From contig NZ_KQ033912.1 in NCBI RefSeq assembly GCF_000969835.1, forward strand, positions 2,307,920-2,371,919: a stretch of 64,000 nucleotides of DNA. Reading direction: 5' to 3'. A program made the position numbers and the translations under genes. Source of the DNA: Parabacteroides goldsteinii DSM 19448 = WAL 12034 (lineage in GTDB: Bacteria; Bacteroidota; Bacteroidia; Bacteroidales; Tannerellaceae). Below, piece after piece: positions 44,927 to 53,408 of this stretch. Numbering within the stretch: the stretch's first letter is position 1; every line of letters starts with the position of its first letter. The notes below the pieces were generated by a model. The model saw only the letters and a program-made list of their open reading frames with translations, did not search any database and was not told where the DNA came from.

Positions 44927-46183
44927 GAGTATGTCCTGAACTCCGGTATCTCGTCGCTTGATTTATGGCTGGATGCTCCAAAAATAGAATCAGCCTTGAA
45001 GAACCTTCTTTCGAATGCGCTCAAATATACCCCGAAGGGCGGAAAGATAAGGGTTACGATCACGGAGAAGGAAGTGGACGGGAAAATGTTCTGTTTATTA
45101 TCCGTTGCAGACAATGGTCCCGGCATCGCTGAAAATTTGCAGGGACGCATCTTTGAATCCTTTATAACGGGCGAAAATGATCCCTCATTTTCTACCAAGG
45201 TGGGTATCGGTCTGCGTATCGTTAAAAACACGATGGACCTCCATCATGGGAAAGTCTTGCTGAACAGTGCTCCCGGCAAAGGCTCCGAGTTCATCCTTTA
45301 CCTTCCGTTGGGGCGCGAGCATTTTAAAGAAGATGTATATCAACTGGTTGAGGATACCCGTGATGAACAGAAGGAGGAAGCATTCATTGCCCCGGAAAAG
45401 GTTCGTGAAGAGACATCCCCCGAATCAGGCAAGAAATTGCTGGTTATTGAAGATAACGATGAGATAAGACATTATATCCATACGCTATTCAAGAAGAAAT
45501 ACCGTGTCCTGGAGGCCCGGGACGGTGAAGAGGGCGTGCGGATCGCCCGTGAAGAGATCCCTGACCTGATCATTTCGGATATAATGATGCCGGTCAAAGA
45601 CGGCTTTACCTGTTGTCAGGAGATTAGGCAGGAGTTGCAGACGGCCCATATCCCGATCATCATGCTGACGGCCAAAGCTGAGGAGGAGGATTTGCTGAAA
45701 AGTACCCGGATCGGTGTGGACGATTATATCATGAAGCCTTTCAACCCCGAAGTACTCAAAGCCAAGGCAGAGAACCTGATCCGCATGCGTGAGCAGCTGA
45801 AACGTATCTATACGAAAACCCTGATGTTGAAACATACGGTAGAGAAGCCGGAGGAAGAAGAGCAGGCCGGCCTTTTCATGCAGCAGGTAATCAGTATCGT
45901 CGAAGCCAACCTGACGAACCCGGATTTCAGTGCCAAAAGCCTGGCAAGCCTGTTGAATCTCAGCCAGCCTACCTTATACCGGAAGATGAAGCAGCAGAGT
46001 AACCTGTCGATTATCGAAGTGATCCGCAGTATCCGTATCAGCAAGGCAGCTTCCCTGATCATGCAGAAGAAATATTCTGTTCAGGAGGTGGCCGAAATGG
46101 TCGGTTATAACGATATAAATACATTCCGCAAGCACTTTACGAATCAGTTTGGTGTATCGCCTTCCCGTTATAATGCTTTATAG
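44921..46183 (+). pseudogene. C-terminal fragment of the phase-switched HTCS (HATPase-REC-HTH)
   Basis: The frame is open from just before the right repeat; the only initiation codon at that edge is a TTG at 44921. Residues 1-118 hold the HATPase fold (NLLSNALKYTPKGG; VADNGPGI; GIGLRIVKNTMDLHHG). Residues 170-285 are a receiver domain (LLVIEDNDEIRHY; phospho-Asp in LIISDIMMPV). Residues 320-420 are an AraC-type HTH (SAKSLASLLNLSQPTLYRKM; VAEMVGYNDINTFRKHF). It lacks the sensor and HisKA, which lie inverted next door. In the shown state it has no evident promoter. After inversion it becomes residues 924-1343 of the full HTCS. Confidence 0.88.
44926..44949 (-). repeat. Right 24-bp inverted repeat (IRR) of the DNA switch
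   Basis: Starts TGAGTATGTCCTGAACTCCG and ends GTAT, the exact reverse complement of 42501-42524. On the plus strand it is read as EYVLNSGI, in the stretch between HisKA and HATPase. Confidence 0.95.
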
Positions 46184-46260
46184 TTTCCGTTACCCTTGGG
46201 GTAGAGCCGGTTACCAGGGAGAGACTGTCGTTAACCCGGTGTATCGTTTCCCTTACCATT

Positions 46261-46324
46261 GCATTCCCTTTGCATATCACAGCTGTGAAACAAACGGAAT
46301 CCAACTGTGATATGAAAGGAATGC
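46261..46324. promoter_or_regulatory. Long imperfect dyad after the HTCS gene
   Basis: The left arm 46261-46282 (GCATTCC ... CATATCACAG) pairs with 46305-46324 (CTGTGATATGAAAGGAATGC) with two unpaired bases; the loop is 22 nt. It lies between the HTCS stop and the sigma factor promoter, without a T-run. It could be a terminator-like structure or an operator. The surrounding 46184-46433 gap holds nothing else. Confidence 0.55.
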
Positions 46325-46373
46325 AGTTGTGATAAGTAATAGAAAGATTAAAATGTAGATTCTTCAATAAAGA

Positions 46374-46404
46374 TTGTCTCATGTAGGAATAAAGTTTATT
46401 TTTG
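46374..46404 (+). promoter_or_regulatory. Promoter of the ECF sigma/FecR operon
   Basis: TTG at 46374-46376, a 20-bp spacer, then TATTTTTG at 46397-46404, matching the Bacteroidetes -33/-7 consensus (TAnnTTTG). The start codon lies about 30 bp downstream. Confidence 0.65.
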
Positions 46405-46433
46405 CATAATGATGATGGATAAAACTCTTGAGG

Positions 46434-46991
46434 ATGCCTAAAGGGGATATGAGCATTAGTTTCAGTGAAATATACACCAGTTATTACAAACGCTCCTTTC
46501 TGTTTGTAAAGTCGTATGTCAGAGATGATATGGTGGCCGAAGATATTGTGTCTGATGCTCTGATTAATCTATGGGAAACAACTAAAAAAGAAAAAGTGGA
46601 ACACCCTTTGTCATTGCTTTTAGTTATTTTGAAAAATGAGTCTTTAAATTATTTGAAACATTTGGAGGTCAAGCAAACCGCATCGGAGTCTATCTCTTCT
46701 AAAATGACACGCGACTTGAATTATAGGCTGTCAACTTTACAAGCCTGTGATCCTGAAGAAATGTTTTCTTCAGAAATAACCCGTATAGTACAGGAAACAT
46801 TACAATCGTTACCGGAGCAAACACGTCGTGTATTTGAGATGAGCCGTTATGAATGTCGTTCAGTAAAAGAAATAGCGGAAGAGTTATCCATTAGTCCCAA
46901 AAGCGTCGAATATCATATAACCAAATCATTAAAATATTTGCGAATATCATTAAAGGAATATCTTTTTGTTTTTTATTTCATGCTTTATTAG
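46434..46991 (+). CDS. ECF-type RNA polymerase sigma factor
   Basis: About 185 residues from ATG 46434; ATG 46449 (MSISFSEIYTSYYKRSF) is an equally good start and fits the family opening. Region 2 (FVKSYVRDDMVAEDIVSDALINLW) and region 4 (LQSLPEQTRRVFEMSRYECRSVKEIAEELSISPKSVEYHI) are clear, as in the Bacteroidales RpoE-like sigma-70 family linked to SusC. It should direct RNA polymerase to the downstream SusC/SusD/GH29 genes once released by the FecR-like anti-sigma, which begins about 75 bp downstream. Confidence 0.94.
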   Translation: MPKGDMSISFSEIYTSYYKRSFLFVKSYVRDDMVAEDIVSDALINLWETTKKEKVEHPLSLLLVILKNESLNYLKHLEVKQTASESISSKMTRDLNYRLSTLQACDPEEMFSSEITRIVQETLQSLPEQTRRVFEMSRYECRSVKEIAEELSISPKSVEYHITKSLKYLRISLKEYLFVFYFMLY

Positions 46992-47065
46992 TAAAATAAT
47001 TTCAAAACTATTTAGGGATTTTTGTTTCTGTGTTGTCTCTCTATATTAGAAACGGTATAATAGAG

Positions 47066-48007
47066 ATGAATAAAGATATATTACAAAGATATGTTGAAGG
47101 CAACGTCACACCGGAAGAGGTGGAGACAGTTGTTGATTGGCTGGATGCAAATGAAAAACATGTAAAGGAACTCATGTCTTTACATAAACTGTATAACATT
47201 TCTGTTTTAAATCAACCTGTGTTATCACAGGAAAAAACAGGAACTTCCCGCCCGCCCCTGCTTCGTCGTATTATAAATGAAGTTATAAAAGTAGCTGCAA
47301 TAGTTTTGGTGGTATTGGGTATTGAATTTCTATTAGAAAAGGAGGATATGGCAGAAGTGGCTCCTTTATTTCAAACTTTATATGTCCCATCCGGTCAGCG
47401 GGCTGAGTTGATTCTTCCTGACAGTACGAAAGTGTGGGTGAATGCACATTCCCGGATCGTTTATCCGGTTACTTTTAATAAAAACTATCGTCGGGTAGAA
47501 CTTGACGGAGAAGCCTATTTCGATGTGAAGCATGACGAAACTTCCCCTTTTATAGTAAAGACAGAGAAGATGGATGTGAAAGTACTGGGTACTGAGTTTA
47601 ATGTTTCCGCTTATTCAAAAAATCTGGAATTTAAAGTTGCATTGTTAAAAGGTTGTGTTGAGCTGAAATCTTCGGAATCATCTCTGAAATATAGAATGAA
47701 GCCGGGTGAACAGATTCGCCTTAAGGAGGGGAAATATATATCTACCGATATAAAAGATATGGATTACTTTAAATGGAAAGAAGGACTTTTATGTTTTAGC
47801 AACCAACCTATATCTGAGATTATGGATGAACTGAGCCTGTATTTTGACATCGAAATAAGTACAACAGACCGTTCGTTCTTAAAACAAAGGTATTCCGGGA
47901 AATTCCGTATAAAAGATGGTATTGAACATATATTGAAAGTGTTACAGTTGGAACATAAGTTCACCTATATAAAAGATAATGAATTAAATAAAATCACCAT
48001 AAAATGA
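47066..48007 (+). CDS. FecR-family anti-sigma factor
   Basis: About 313 residues from ATG 47066 (MNKDILQRYVEGNVTPEE); an earlier in-frame start at 47030 looks like leader. A cytoplasmic sigma-binding N-terminus (about 1-75) with VVDWLDANEKH is followed by one TM helix (VIKVAAIVLVVLGIEFLLE) and a periplasmic FecR domain (PSGQRAELILPDSTKVWVNA; VELDGEAYFDV; VLGTEFNVSAY), then a C-terminal STN-interacting region. It holds the sigma factor inactive until the STN domain of the cognate SusC signals substrate. It pairs directly with the STN-SusC downstream. Confidence 0.95.
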   Translation: MNKDILQRYVEGNVTPEEVETVVDWLDANEKHVKELMSLHKLYNISVLNQPVLSQEKTGTSRPPLLRRIINEVIKVAAIVLVVLGIEFLLEKEDMAEVAPLFQTLYVPSGQRAELILPDSTKVWVNAHSRIVYPVTFNKNYRRVELDGEAYFDVKHDETSPFIVKTEKMDVKVLGTEFNVSAYSKNLEFKVALLKGCVELKSSESSLKYRMKPGEQIRLKEGKYISTDIKDMDYFKWKEGLLCFSNQPISEIMDELSLYFDIEISTTDRSFLKQRYSGKFRIKDGIEHILKVLQLEHKFTYIKDNELNKITIK

Positions 48008-48046
48008 ATTGCCTATGATGAAATAATAGAAGAAACGAATAAAAAA

Positions 48047-48093
48047 CCGGATTATGTTGACGCATAATCCGGCGAAAATGTCAGCATGCTGAC
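48047..48093 (+). promoter_or_regulatory. Hairpin plus palindrome between fecR and susC
   Basis: CCGGATTATG-TTGACG-CATAATCCGG is a perfect 10-bp stem (48047-48072) preceded by six A's. GTCAGCATGCTGAC (48080-48093) is a perfect palindrome. Together they lie 49 bp before the SusC ATG and may terminate or attenuate the regulatory transcript before the transporter genes. Confidence 0.65.
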
Positions 48094-48141
48094 AACCTAG
48101 CAAAAATTAATCAGTACTAACATTTCAGATAATACAAAGTT

Positions 48142-51100
48142 ATGAAAAAAAAATCTACAGGGGGATGTTATGCCCTGTTATTAAGCGAATTTAAACACAT
48201 TTTTAGAGTTATGAAGTTATCCTTAATTTTTTTACTATTATGTGGTTCAACAATCTTTGCCAATAATGTAAACTCTCAGACTGCATGTGTCAGTATTGAG
48301 GCAAATAAGTTACAGGCGAAAGATGTTATTAAGCTGATAGAAGAGCAAACAGATTATCTTTTTGTTTATAATAACGAAAAGGTCGATCTGAGTAAGACGG
48401 TCTCTTTGAACGTCCGTAATAAGACTGTTGCAGAGGTTTTGAATAATATATTTGAGAATTCGGATATTACTTATGCAATGGAAGGCAGTAATATCTTGTT
48501 AATGAAAAAAGTATCCTCTCCCCAGCAAAATGTCAGAAGTATTAAAGGGCTCGTAAAAGATCAGTTTGGAGAACCCGTTATCGGTGCGAATGTTATAGAG
48601 AAGGGAACAACTAACGGAACCGTTACTGATTTGAATGGGAGCTATCAGCTTTCTCTTACTGGAGATAATGCTGTTGTACAGTTCTCATACATTGGTTACC
48701 GGCCACAGGAAGTCCCTGTGGGAGACAAAACAACCATCAATGTTGTTTTGTCTGAAGATACAGAGCAGTTGGAAGAAGTTGTGGTAACCGGTTATGGAGG
48801 TATGCAAAAACGTACAACGTTGACCACTGCTATTTCAAAGTTGGATAATAAAGCATTGGAGAATGTGGCGGTATCAAATGCTGCCCAGGCTTTGCAGGGA
48901 GGTGTCAGTGGTTTGCGTGTTGTGAATACTTCAGGAAGACCGGGGGAAGCACCGAATATCGTTTTGCGTGGTGGCGCAACAATAACAAATGATCCGTCAT
49001 ATAACCAGGCTCTTGTTGTTATCGATGGAATTGTACGATCCCTGAATGATGTCAATCCGGCTGATATTGAATCAATCCAGGTTTTAAAAGATGCAGCTTC
49101 TACTGCCATTTATGGAGCACGTGCTAACAGTGGTGTAATTTTGGTTACTACCAAAAGGGGCAAGGCAGGCAAAGCGACTGTGTCTTACAAATTTAAAGGA
49201 GGTTTGACCTTTGCTCGTAAAGGTTATGAGTTCCTTAACGCGAGAGATTTTATTCATTATAACAGGTTAGGTAATAAAAATGCGGGTAGAACATTAGCGG
49301 ATGTGAATAGAACTTCAGGATATGGACCTAATGCCGGAGATTGGTTTTCAATTCGCTTTTTGTCGGATGAAAATGAGCATCTTTTGCAAGAGGGCTGGGA
49401 ACAAATGACTGACCCGTATGATGAGACTACCCAGTTATTATTCAAAGACTATAGTGGCCAGATTATGAAAGAAGCATTTAACGATCCTTCTTTTACCCAA
49501 GATCATTATGTGGATATAACAGGAGGAAATGACAAAGCTTCTTTTCTGGCATCTTTTGGATATTATAAGGAGGATGGCCAGGTTGTAAGTACCTCTTATG
49601 AAAGGTTTACTGGTAATGTTAACGGCTCGTATAAAGTTCGTGATAATATCAATATAAATGCAGGAGCAACTTATTCTTTTTCCAAGAAACCTGGATTGTG
49701 GATGAGTGAGGCACAGTTATTTTACCGTACTATGAGTATATGGCCGACTGTAAGCCCATACGATGAAAATGGAGAACCGACATCCGGTATTGGCTCTTCT
49801 GATGGTAATCCGCTATATTGGAAAAATAAATTGCAGCGTATAAACAATATACGTAAAACAACTTTCAATATAGGAGGTACCTGGGAAATTATTCCCGGCG
49901 TGTCTTTGAATGAAAATAGTTCTATTTATTATATTGATAATGAACAGGAAGATTTTGATAAAAAGTTTAAGTTGTCAAGTAGCGGATCTCCCAATGATAC
50001 AAGATCTGCGCGTGCCATGTATGAGCGTCAGTTTCAACAACAGCATAATGCAACTTTGACATATGCTAAGTCATTTGTTGAAAAGCACAATTTAGATGTA
50101 ATGATCGGTGGTGAATTGTTTGATTATAGTCGTTTTAAGCTTCAGGCAAAAGGAAAAAAAGCGCCGAGTGATGACATACCTACTTTAAATGCCTCCAGCG
50201 ACAGAACAGAGGTATACTCTTATAAAGATGGTTACCGTATGATGTCTGCTTTCGGGCGTATCAATTATAATTTCAATTACAAATATTTGTTCTCTGTAGT
50301 GGCTCGTTATGACGGAATCTCTAAATTGAGTGACAATCGTTGGGGATTCTTCCCCGGTGTTTCAGCCGGATGGAATTTGCATGAGGAAGACTTTTTTAAA
50401 GATTCAAAATTATCCTCTGTTGTGTCAAGTGTAAAACCTCGTATTAGCTATGGTGTTAATGGGAATGTTGCCGGATTAGGTAATTACGAAGTCTATGGGG
50501 AGTATGGGACACAGACTGCTTATGATGGAAATATCGGTTTTCTGAATACAAAACTTATTAATGGAGGTCTTCGTTGGGAAAAGAGTAAATCGTTTGAAGC
50601 TGGATTAGATTTCGGGCTTTTTAATAATCGTGTCAATTTCATTACAGATTACTATAATAGAACGACTACTGATTTGTTGACTAATTTGGCTCTTCCGGGA
50701 TATACAGGATTTGGTAGTATTCGGACAAATTTAGGGTCATTACGTAATCAAGGATTTGAAGCAGAGGTAAAAGTTAACATTCTTTCTAATCCGAAAGCTT
50801 TTATCTGGGATGTTTCTTTCAATGCTTCTTTTGTAAAAAATAAAATTATAGAGTTGCCGGAGAATGGTAATCAGAATAATCGTCAGGGCGGCCTGCAAGT
50901 ATATGATCCGAAATCCGGAGAATATATTTGGGTAGGCGGTTACCAGGAAGGTCAGACTTTAGGAGATGTATATGCGTTTAAGCAGGAACGGATATTTAGA
51001 GACTGGGATGATGTAAAAGCAAATGCGGGTGATCGTTATGATGCTGTTGCAGAATTGTACGGTCCTAATAAATGGGCACAAATGAGTGAGGATGAAAGAA

Positions 51101-51735
51101 AAGGCAAGCGTCCGATTGAGCCGGGAGATGTACTGTGGGCAGATTTGGATAACAATGGAGTTATCAATCAATATGATCAGGTGAAAATTGGAAATGTATT
51201 CCCCAAATGGACAGGCGGTTTCTCTACCAATCTGTCATATAAAGACTTTTCTTTGTTTGCCCGTTTTGATTATTCATTAGGCCATGTTTTGTATAATGAC
51301 CTTAAAGCTCGTTCATTGGGTCAGTATCAAGGATCATTCAATATAATCAAAGAAGTGAAAAACAGTTGGAGTCCGGATAATCCGAATAGTGATCTTCCCC
51401 GGTTCTATTATGCAGATCAGTCTATAAAAAGAAATATAACACGTTCTAATGTTGCCCGTGCTAATATTAATAGCAACAATTCCAGTTTCTACGAGAAAGG
51501 AGACTACTTGGCATTAAGAGAAATAACTCTGAGTTATCGTTTGCCTAAAAACTGGATAGAGAAGGCAACTTTGAGTGATGCTTCTATTTACATTACCGGA
51601 CAAAATCTGTTTTATATTACCGGCTATAGCGGGATGTCTCCTGAACCGTCGATCAAAAAAGATAATGCCGGTGTGGACGAGGGAAGATATCCGATGCCAC
51701 GTACGGTTCTTTTAGGAGTCAGCGTTTCATTTTAA
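48142..51735 (+). CDS. SusC/RagA transporter with STN signalling domain
   Basis: 1197 residues. The N-terminus has a long signal region (MKLSLIFLLLCGSTIFANNV begins near residue 24, a possible alternative start). About residues 50-120 form an STN (secretin/TonB short N-terminal) domain (CVSIEANKLQAKDVIKLIEE ... FVYNNEKVDLSKTVSL). A CarboxypepD-regulatory-like domain (IKGLVKDQFGEPVIGANVI), TonB box region (EQLEEVVVTGYG), plug and barrel follow, ending in VSVSF. STN-bearing SusC proteins both import glycans and signal to a FecR anti-sigma; the matching pair lies immediately upstream. Confidence 0.97.
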   Translation: MKKKSTGGCYALLLSEFKHIFRVMKLSLIFLLLCGSTIFANNVNSQTACVSIEANKLQAKDVIKLIEEQTDYLFVYNNEKVDLSKTVSLNVRNKTVAEVLNNIFENSDITYAMEGSNILLMKKVSSPQQNVRSIKGLVKDQFGEPVIGANVIEKGTTNGTVTDLNGSYQLSLTGDNAVVQFSYIGYRPQEVPVGDKTTINVVLSEDTEQLEEVVVTGYGGMQKRTTLTTAISKLDNKALENVAVSNAAQALQGGVSGLRVVNTSGRPGEAPNIVLRGGATITNDPSYNQALVVIDGIVRSLNDVNPADIESIQVLKDAASTAIYGARANSGVILVTTKRGKAGKATVSYKFKGGLTFARKGYEFLNARDFIHYNRLGNKNAGRTLADVNRTSGYGPNAGDWFSIRFLSDENEHLLQEGWEQMTDPYDETTQLLFKDYSGQIMKEAFNDPSFTQDHYVDITGGNDKASFLASFGYYKEDGQVVSTSYERFTGNVNGSYKVRDNININAGATYSFSKKPGLWMSEAQLFYRTMSIWPTVSPYDENGEPTSGIGSSDGNPLYWKNKLQRINNIRKTTFNIGGTWEIIPGVSLNENSSIYYIDNEQEDFDKKFKLSSSGSPNDTRSARAMYERQFQQQHNATLTYAKSFVEKHNLDVMIGGELFDYSRFKLQAKGKKAPSDDIPTLNASSDRTEVYSYKDGYRMMSAFGRINYNFNYKYLFSVVARYDGISKLSDNRWGFFPGVSAGWNLHEEDFFKDSKLSSVVSSVKPRISYGVNGNVAGLGNYEVYGEYGTQTAYDGNIGFLNTKLINGGLRWEKSKSFEAGLDFGLFNNRVNFITDYYNRTTTDLLTNLALPGYTGFGSIRTNLGSLRNQGFEAEVKVNILSNPKAFIWDVSFNASFVKNKIIELPENGNQNNRQGGLQVYDPKSGEYIWVGGYQEGQTLGDVYAFKQERIFRDWDDVKANAGDRYDAVAELYGPNKWAQMSEDERKGKRPIEPGDVLWADLDNNGVINQYDQVKIGNVFPKWTGGFSTNLSYKDFSLFARFDYSLGHVLYNDLKARSLGQYQGSFNIIKEVKNSWSPDNPNSDLPRFYYADQSIKRNITRSNVARANINSNNSSFYEKGDYLALREITLSYRLPKNWIEKATLSDASIYITGQNLFYITGYSGMSPEPSIKKDNAGVDEGRYPMPRTVLLGVSVSF

Positions 51736-51760
51736 TTACTAACATAAAAATAATACAGAC

Positions 51761-53296
51761 ATGAAAAATAGATATTTATATTTGACTTTTATTGCTTTCC
51801 TGTTGTTGGGAAGTTGTGATTGGCTTGATACAACACCTGTGAGCTCTATTTCAGACAAACAATATTGGCAAACGGATGATCAGTATGATGCCTTTATGAT
51901 GGGTATCCATGCACGTTTCAGAGATCATTCTTATACATTTTTTGTATTGGGAGAAACTAGAAGTGATGTTTTTGGAGATCCTCCAATAGGTGGAACGTCT
52001 TCTCAGGATTTGGAGCGGCTTCCTTTTAATACGATGAATGAAGAAACGCCTTTAGTTTCAAACTACGGGAGTTTTTATGAAAATATCAATCAAATTAATT
52101 TGATTATCGATAAAGCTATTGAAACGACCGCTATATCAGAGGCAAAAAGGGATTATTATTTAGGGCAGGCATACGGATTGAGAGCTTATTATTATTTTCA
52201 TTTATTGCGTAGCTGGGGAAGTGTTATAATTACTACAACTCCGACTTATTCCCTGGATGTAAGTAACCTGGCAAAACCGGCTTCATCGGAAGTAGATGTA
52301 ATGAAACAAATAAAGGAAGACCTTGACGCATCGTTGAAACGTTTTGGTACTGATTATACGATTAAAGATCAAAAATCTCAATGGTCTAAGGCTGCCAGCC
52401 TTATGTTGCAGGCGGAAGTCTATTTATGGTCCAGCCGTCAGATGAACGGAGGAACGAATGACGCAATGATCGCAAAGAATGCATTAACCGATATTCAAAA
52501 TAATATCTCAGACCTCGGACTTATGGATAACTTTGTCGATGCTTTTGCATATGGTTTGAAAGGAAATAAAGAAATTCTTTTTGCCGTTCGGAATAAATTG
52601 AATGAGACTTCGTTATGGAATGGGAATTTTGGTGGTAATTTTCTTCCTCATTCGAATGGATTGAATACCTATTACGATATAGCTACAGGCGAACTATTTG
52701 ATATAGTGAAGGAGAATCGATTTGGATTAGTGAGATTGGGTATAAGGAATGCCAATCTTGACCGTTATGATGATGCGGATAGCCGGAAACAGGGTACCTT
52801 GAAAGGAGTTTATAATAAGGATGAAAACGGGAATTTTGTTTTAGTTGGTGTTTTCACTTACAAGTATCAGGGAATTCAGGATGTTGGTGATAGTCGGTCT
52901 TTGAATGATGATTACCCTATTTATCGTTATGCCGATTTATTATTATTGTTGGCTGAAGCAAAGTCTTTGTTGGGTGAAGATCCTTCGAAAGAGATTAATG
53001 AGGTGAGAATGCGTGCTTATGGAAAAAATTATAAAGAATCTGTTTATGGTTATCCCCATCAAGCAATTGATTCAGATGTCAATGAGGCTATTCTTGAAGA
53101 GCGTTTTAAAGAGTTTATAATGGAAGGAAAACGTTGGTATGATTTACGTCGTTTTGGAAGTCAATACGTATTTAAATATACCTGGGCTGAAAAAGGAAAT
53201 GAACAAAAGCTGTTATGGCCGATTGACAGAACTACATTGACTAATAATACTGCTTTGAAACAAACTCTGGGGTATGAACCTGCAGGTAGTAAATAA
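51761..53296 (+). CDS. SusD/RagB-family glycan-binding lipoprotein
   Basis: 511 residues with lipobox LLLGSCDWLD, so it is a lipoprotein. The order of SusD features is standard: DTTPVSSISDKQYW near the N-terminus, TPR-like YYLGQAYGLRAYYYFHLLRSWG, and the C-terminal EAILEERFKEFIMEGKRWYD block. It lies 25 bp after its SusC. It binds the glycan at the cell surface and closes over the transporter. Confidence 0.95.
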   Translation: MKNRYLYLTFIAFLLLGSCDWLDTTPVSSISDKQYWQTDDQYDAFMMGIHARFRDHSYTFFVLGETRSDVFGDPPIGGTSSQDLERLPFNTMNEETPLVSNYGSFYENINQINLIIDKAIETTAISEAKRDYYLGQAYGLRAYYYFHLLRSWGSVIITTTPTYSLDVSNLAKPASSEVDVMKQIKEDLDASLKRFGTDYTIKDQKSQWSKAASLMLQAEVYLWSSRQMNGGTNDAMIAKNALTDIQNNISDLGLMDNFVDAFAYGLKGNKEILFAVRNKLNETSLWNGNFGGNFLPHSNGLNTYYDIATGELFDIVKENRFGLVRLGIRNANLDRYDDADSRKQGTLKGVYNKDENGNFVLVGVFTYKYQGIQDVGDSRSLNDDYPIYRYADLLLLLAEAKSLLGEDPSKEINEVRMRAYGKNYKESVYGYPHQAIDSDVNEAILEERFKEFIMEGKRWYDLRRFGSQYVFKYTWAEKGNEQKLLWPIDRTTLTNNTALKQTLGYEPAGSK

Positions 53297-53332
53297 GTTT
53301 TCTATAATTGATGTAATTATTTATTAGTAAAA

Positions 53333-53387
53333 AGGGAGGTGAATCAAAAAAGCTATTACCGAATACAGACTTTTTTGACACCTCCCT
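53333..53387 (+). promoter_or_regulatory. Large intercistronic hairpin between susD and fucosidase
   Basis: AGGGAGGTG-AA-TCAAAAAAG (53333-53352) pairs with CTTTTTTGACACCTCCCT (53370-53387), about 17 bp with a small bulge and a 17-nt loop. No T-run follows. It may cap or attenuate the message so that less fucosidase than SusC/SusD is made. Confidence 0.7.
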
Positions 53388-53408
53388 CATTATTATTGTT
53401 AAAGAAGA

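Larger units (their letters stand above)
42501..44949. other. Invertible DNA segment (intragenic inverton), OFF orientation shown
   Basis: A 2.4-kb segment bounded by perfect 24-bp inverted repeats. Reversing bases 42525-44925 joins ...GVQDIL to MQNDTSFWSIS at the left (the junction codon becomes ATG) and ...AEIKSTEYVLNSGI to SSLDLWLDAPKIE at the right. Both joins are in frame. The result is a single frame from 42152 to 46183 (4032 bp, 1343 residues) with the complete HTCS order: signal peptide, propellers, Y_Y_Y, TM, HisKA, HATPase, REC, AraC-type HTH. No recombinase gene is present in the window, so any invertase would act in trans. Confidence 0.9.

Noticed and set aside
42152..46183. Simple pseudogene or misassembly explanation for the broken HTCS
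   Set aside because: Pseudogene decay would leave stops or frameshifts, and none are seen after virtual inversion. Misassembly at a repeat of only 24 bp is possible but itself usually signals mixed orientations in the reads. I cannot exclude it without read data.
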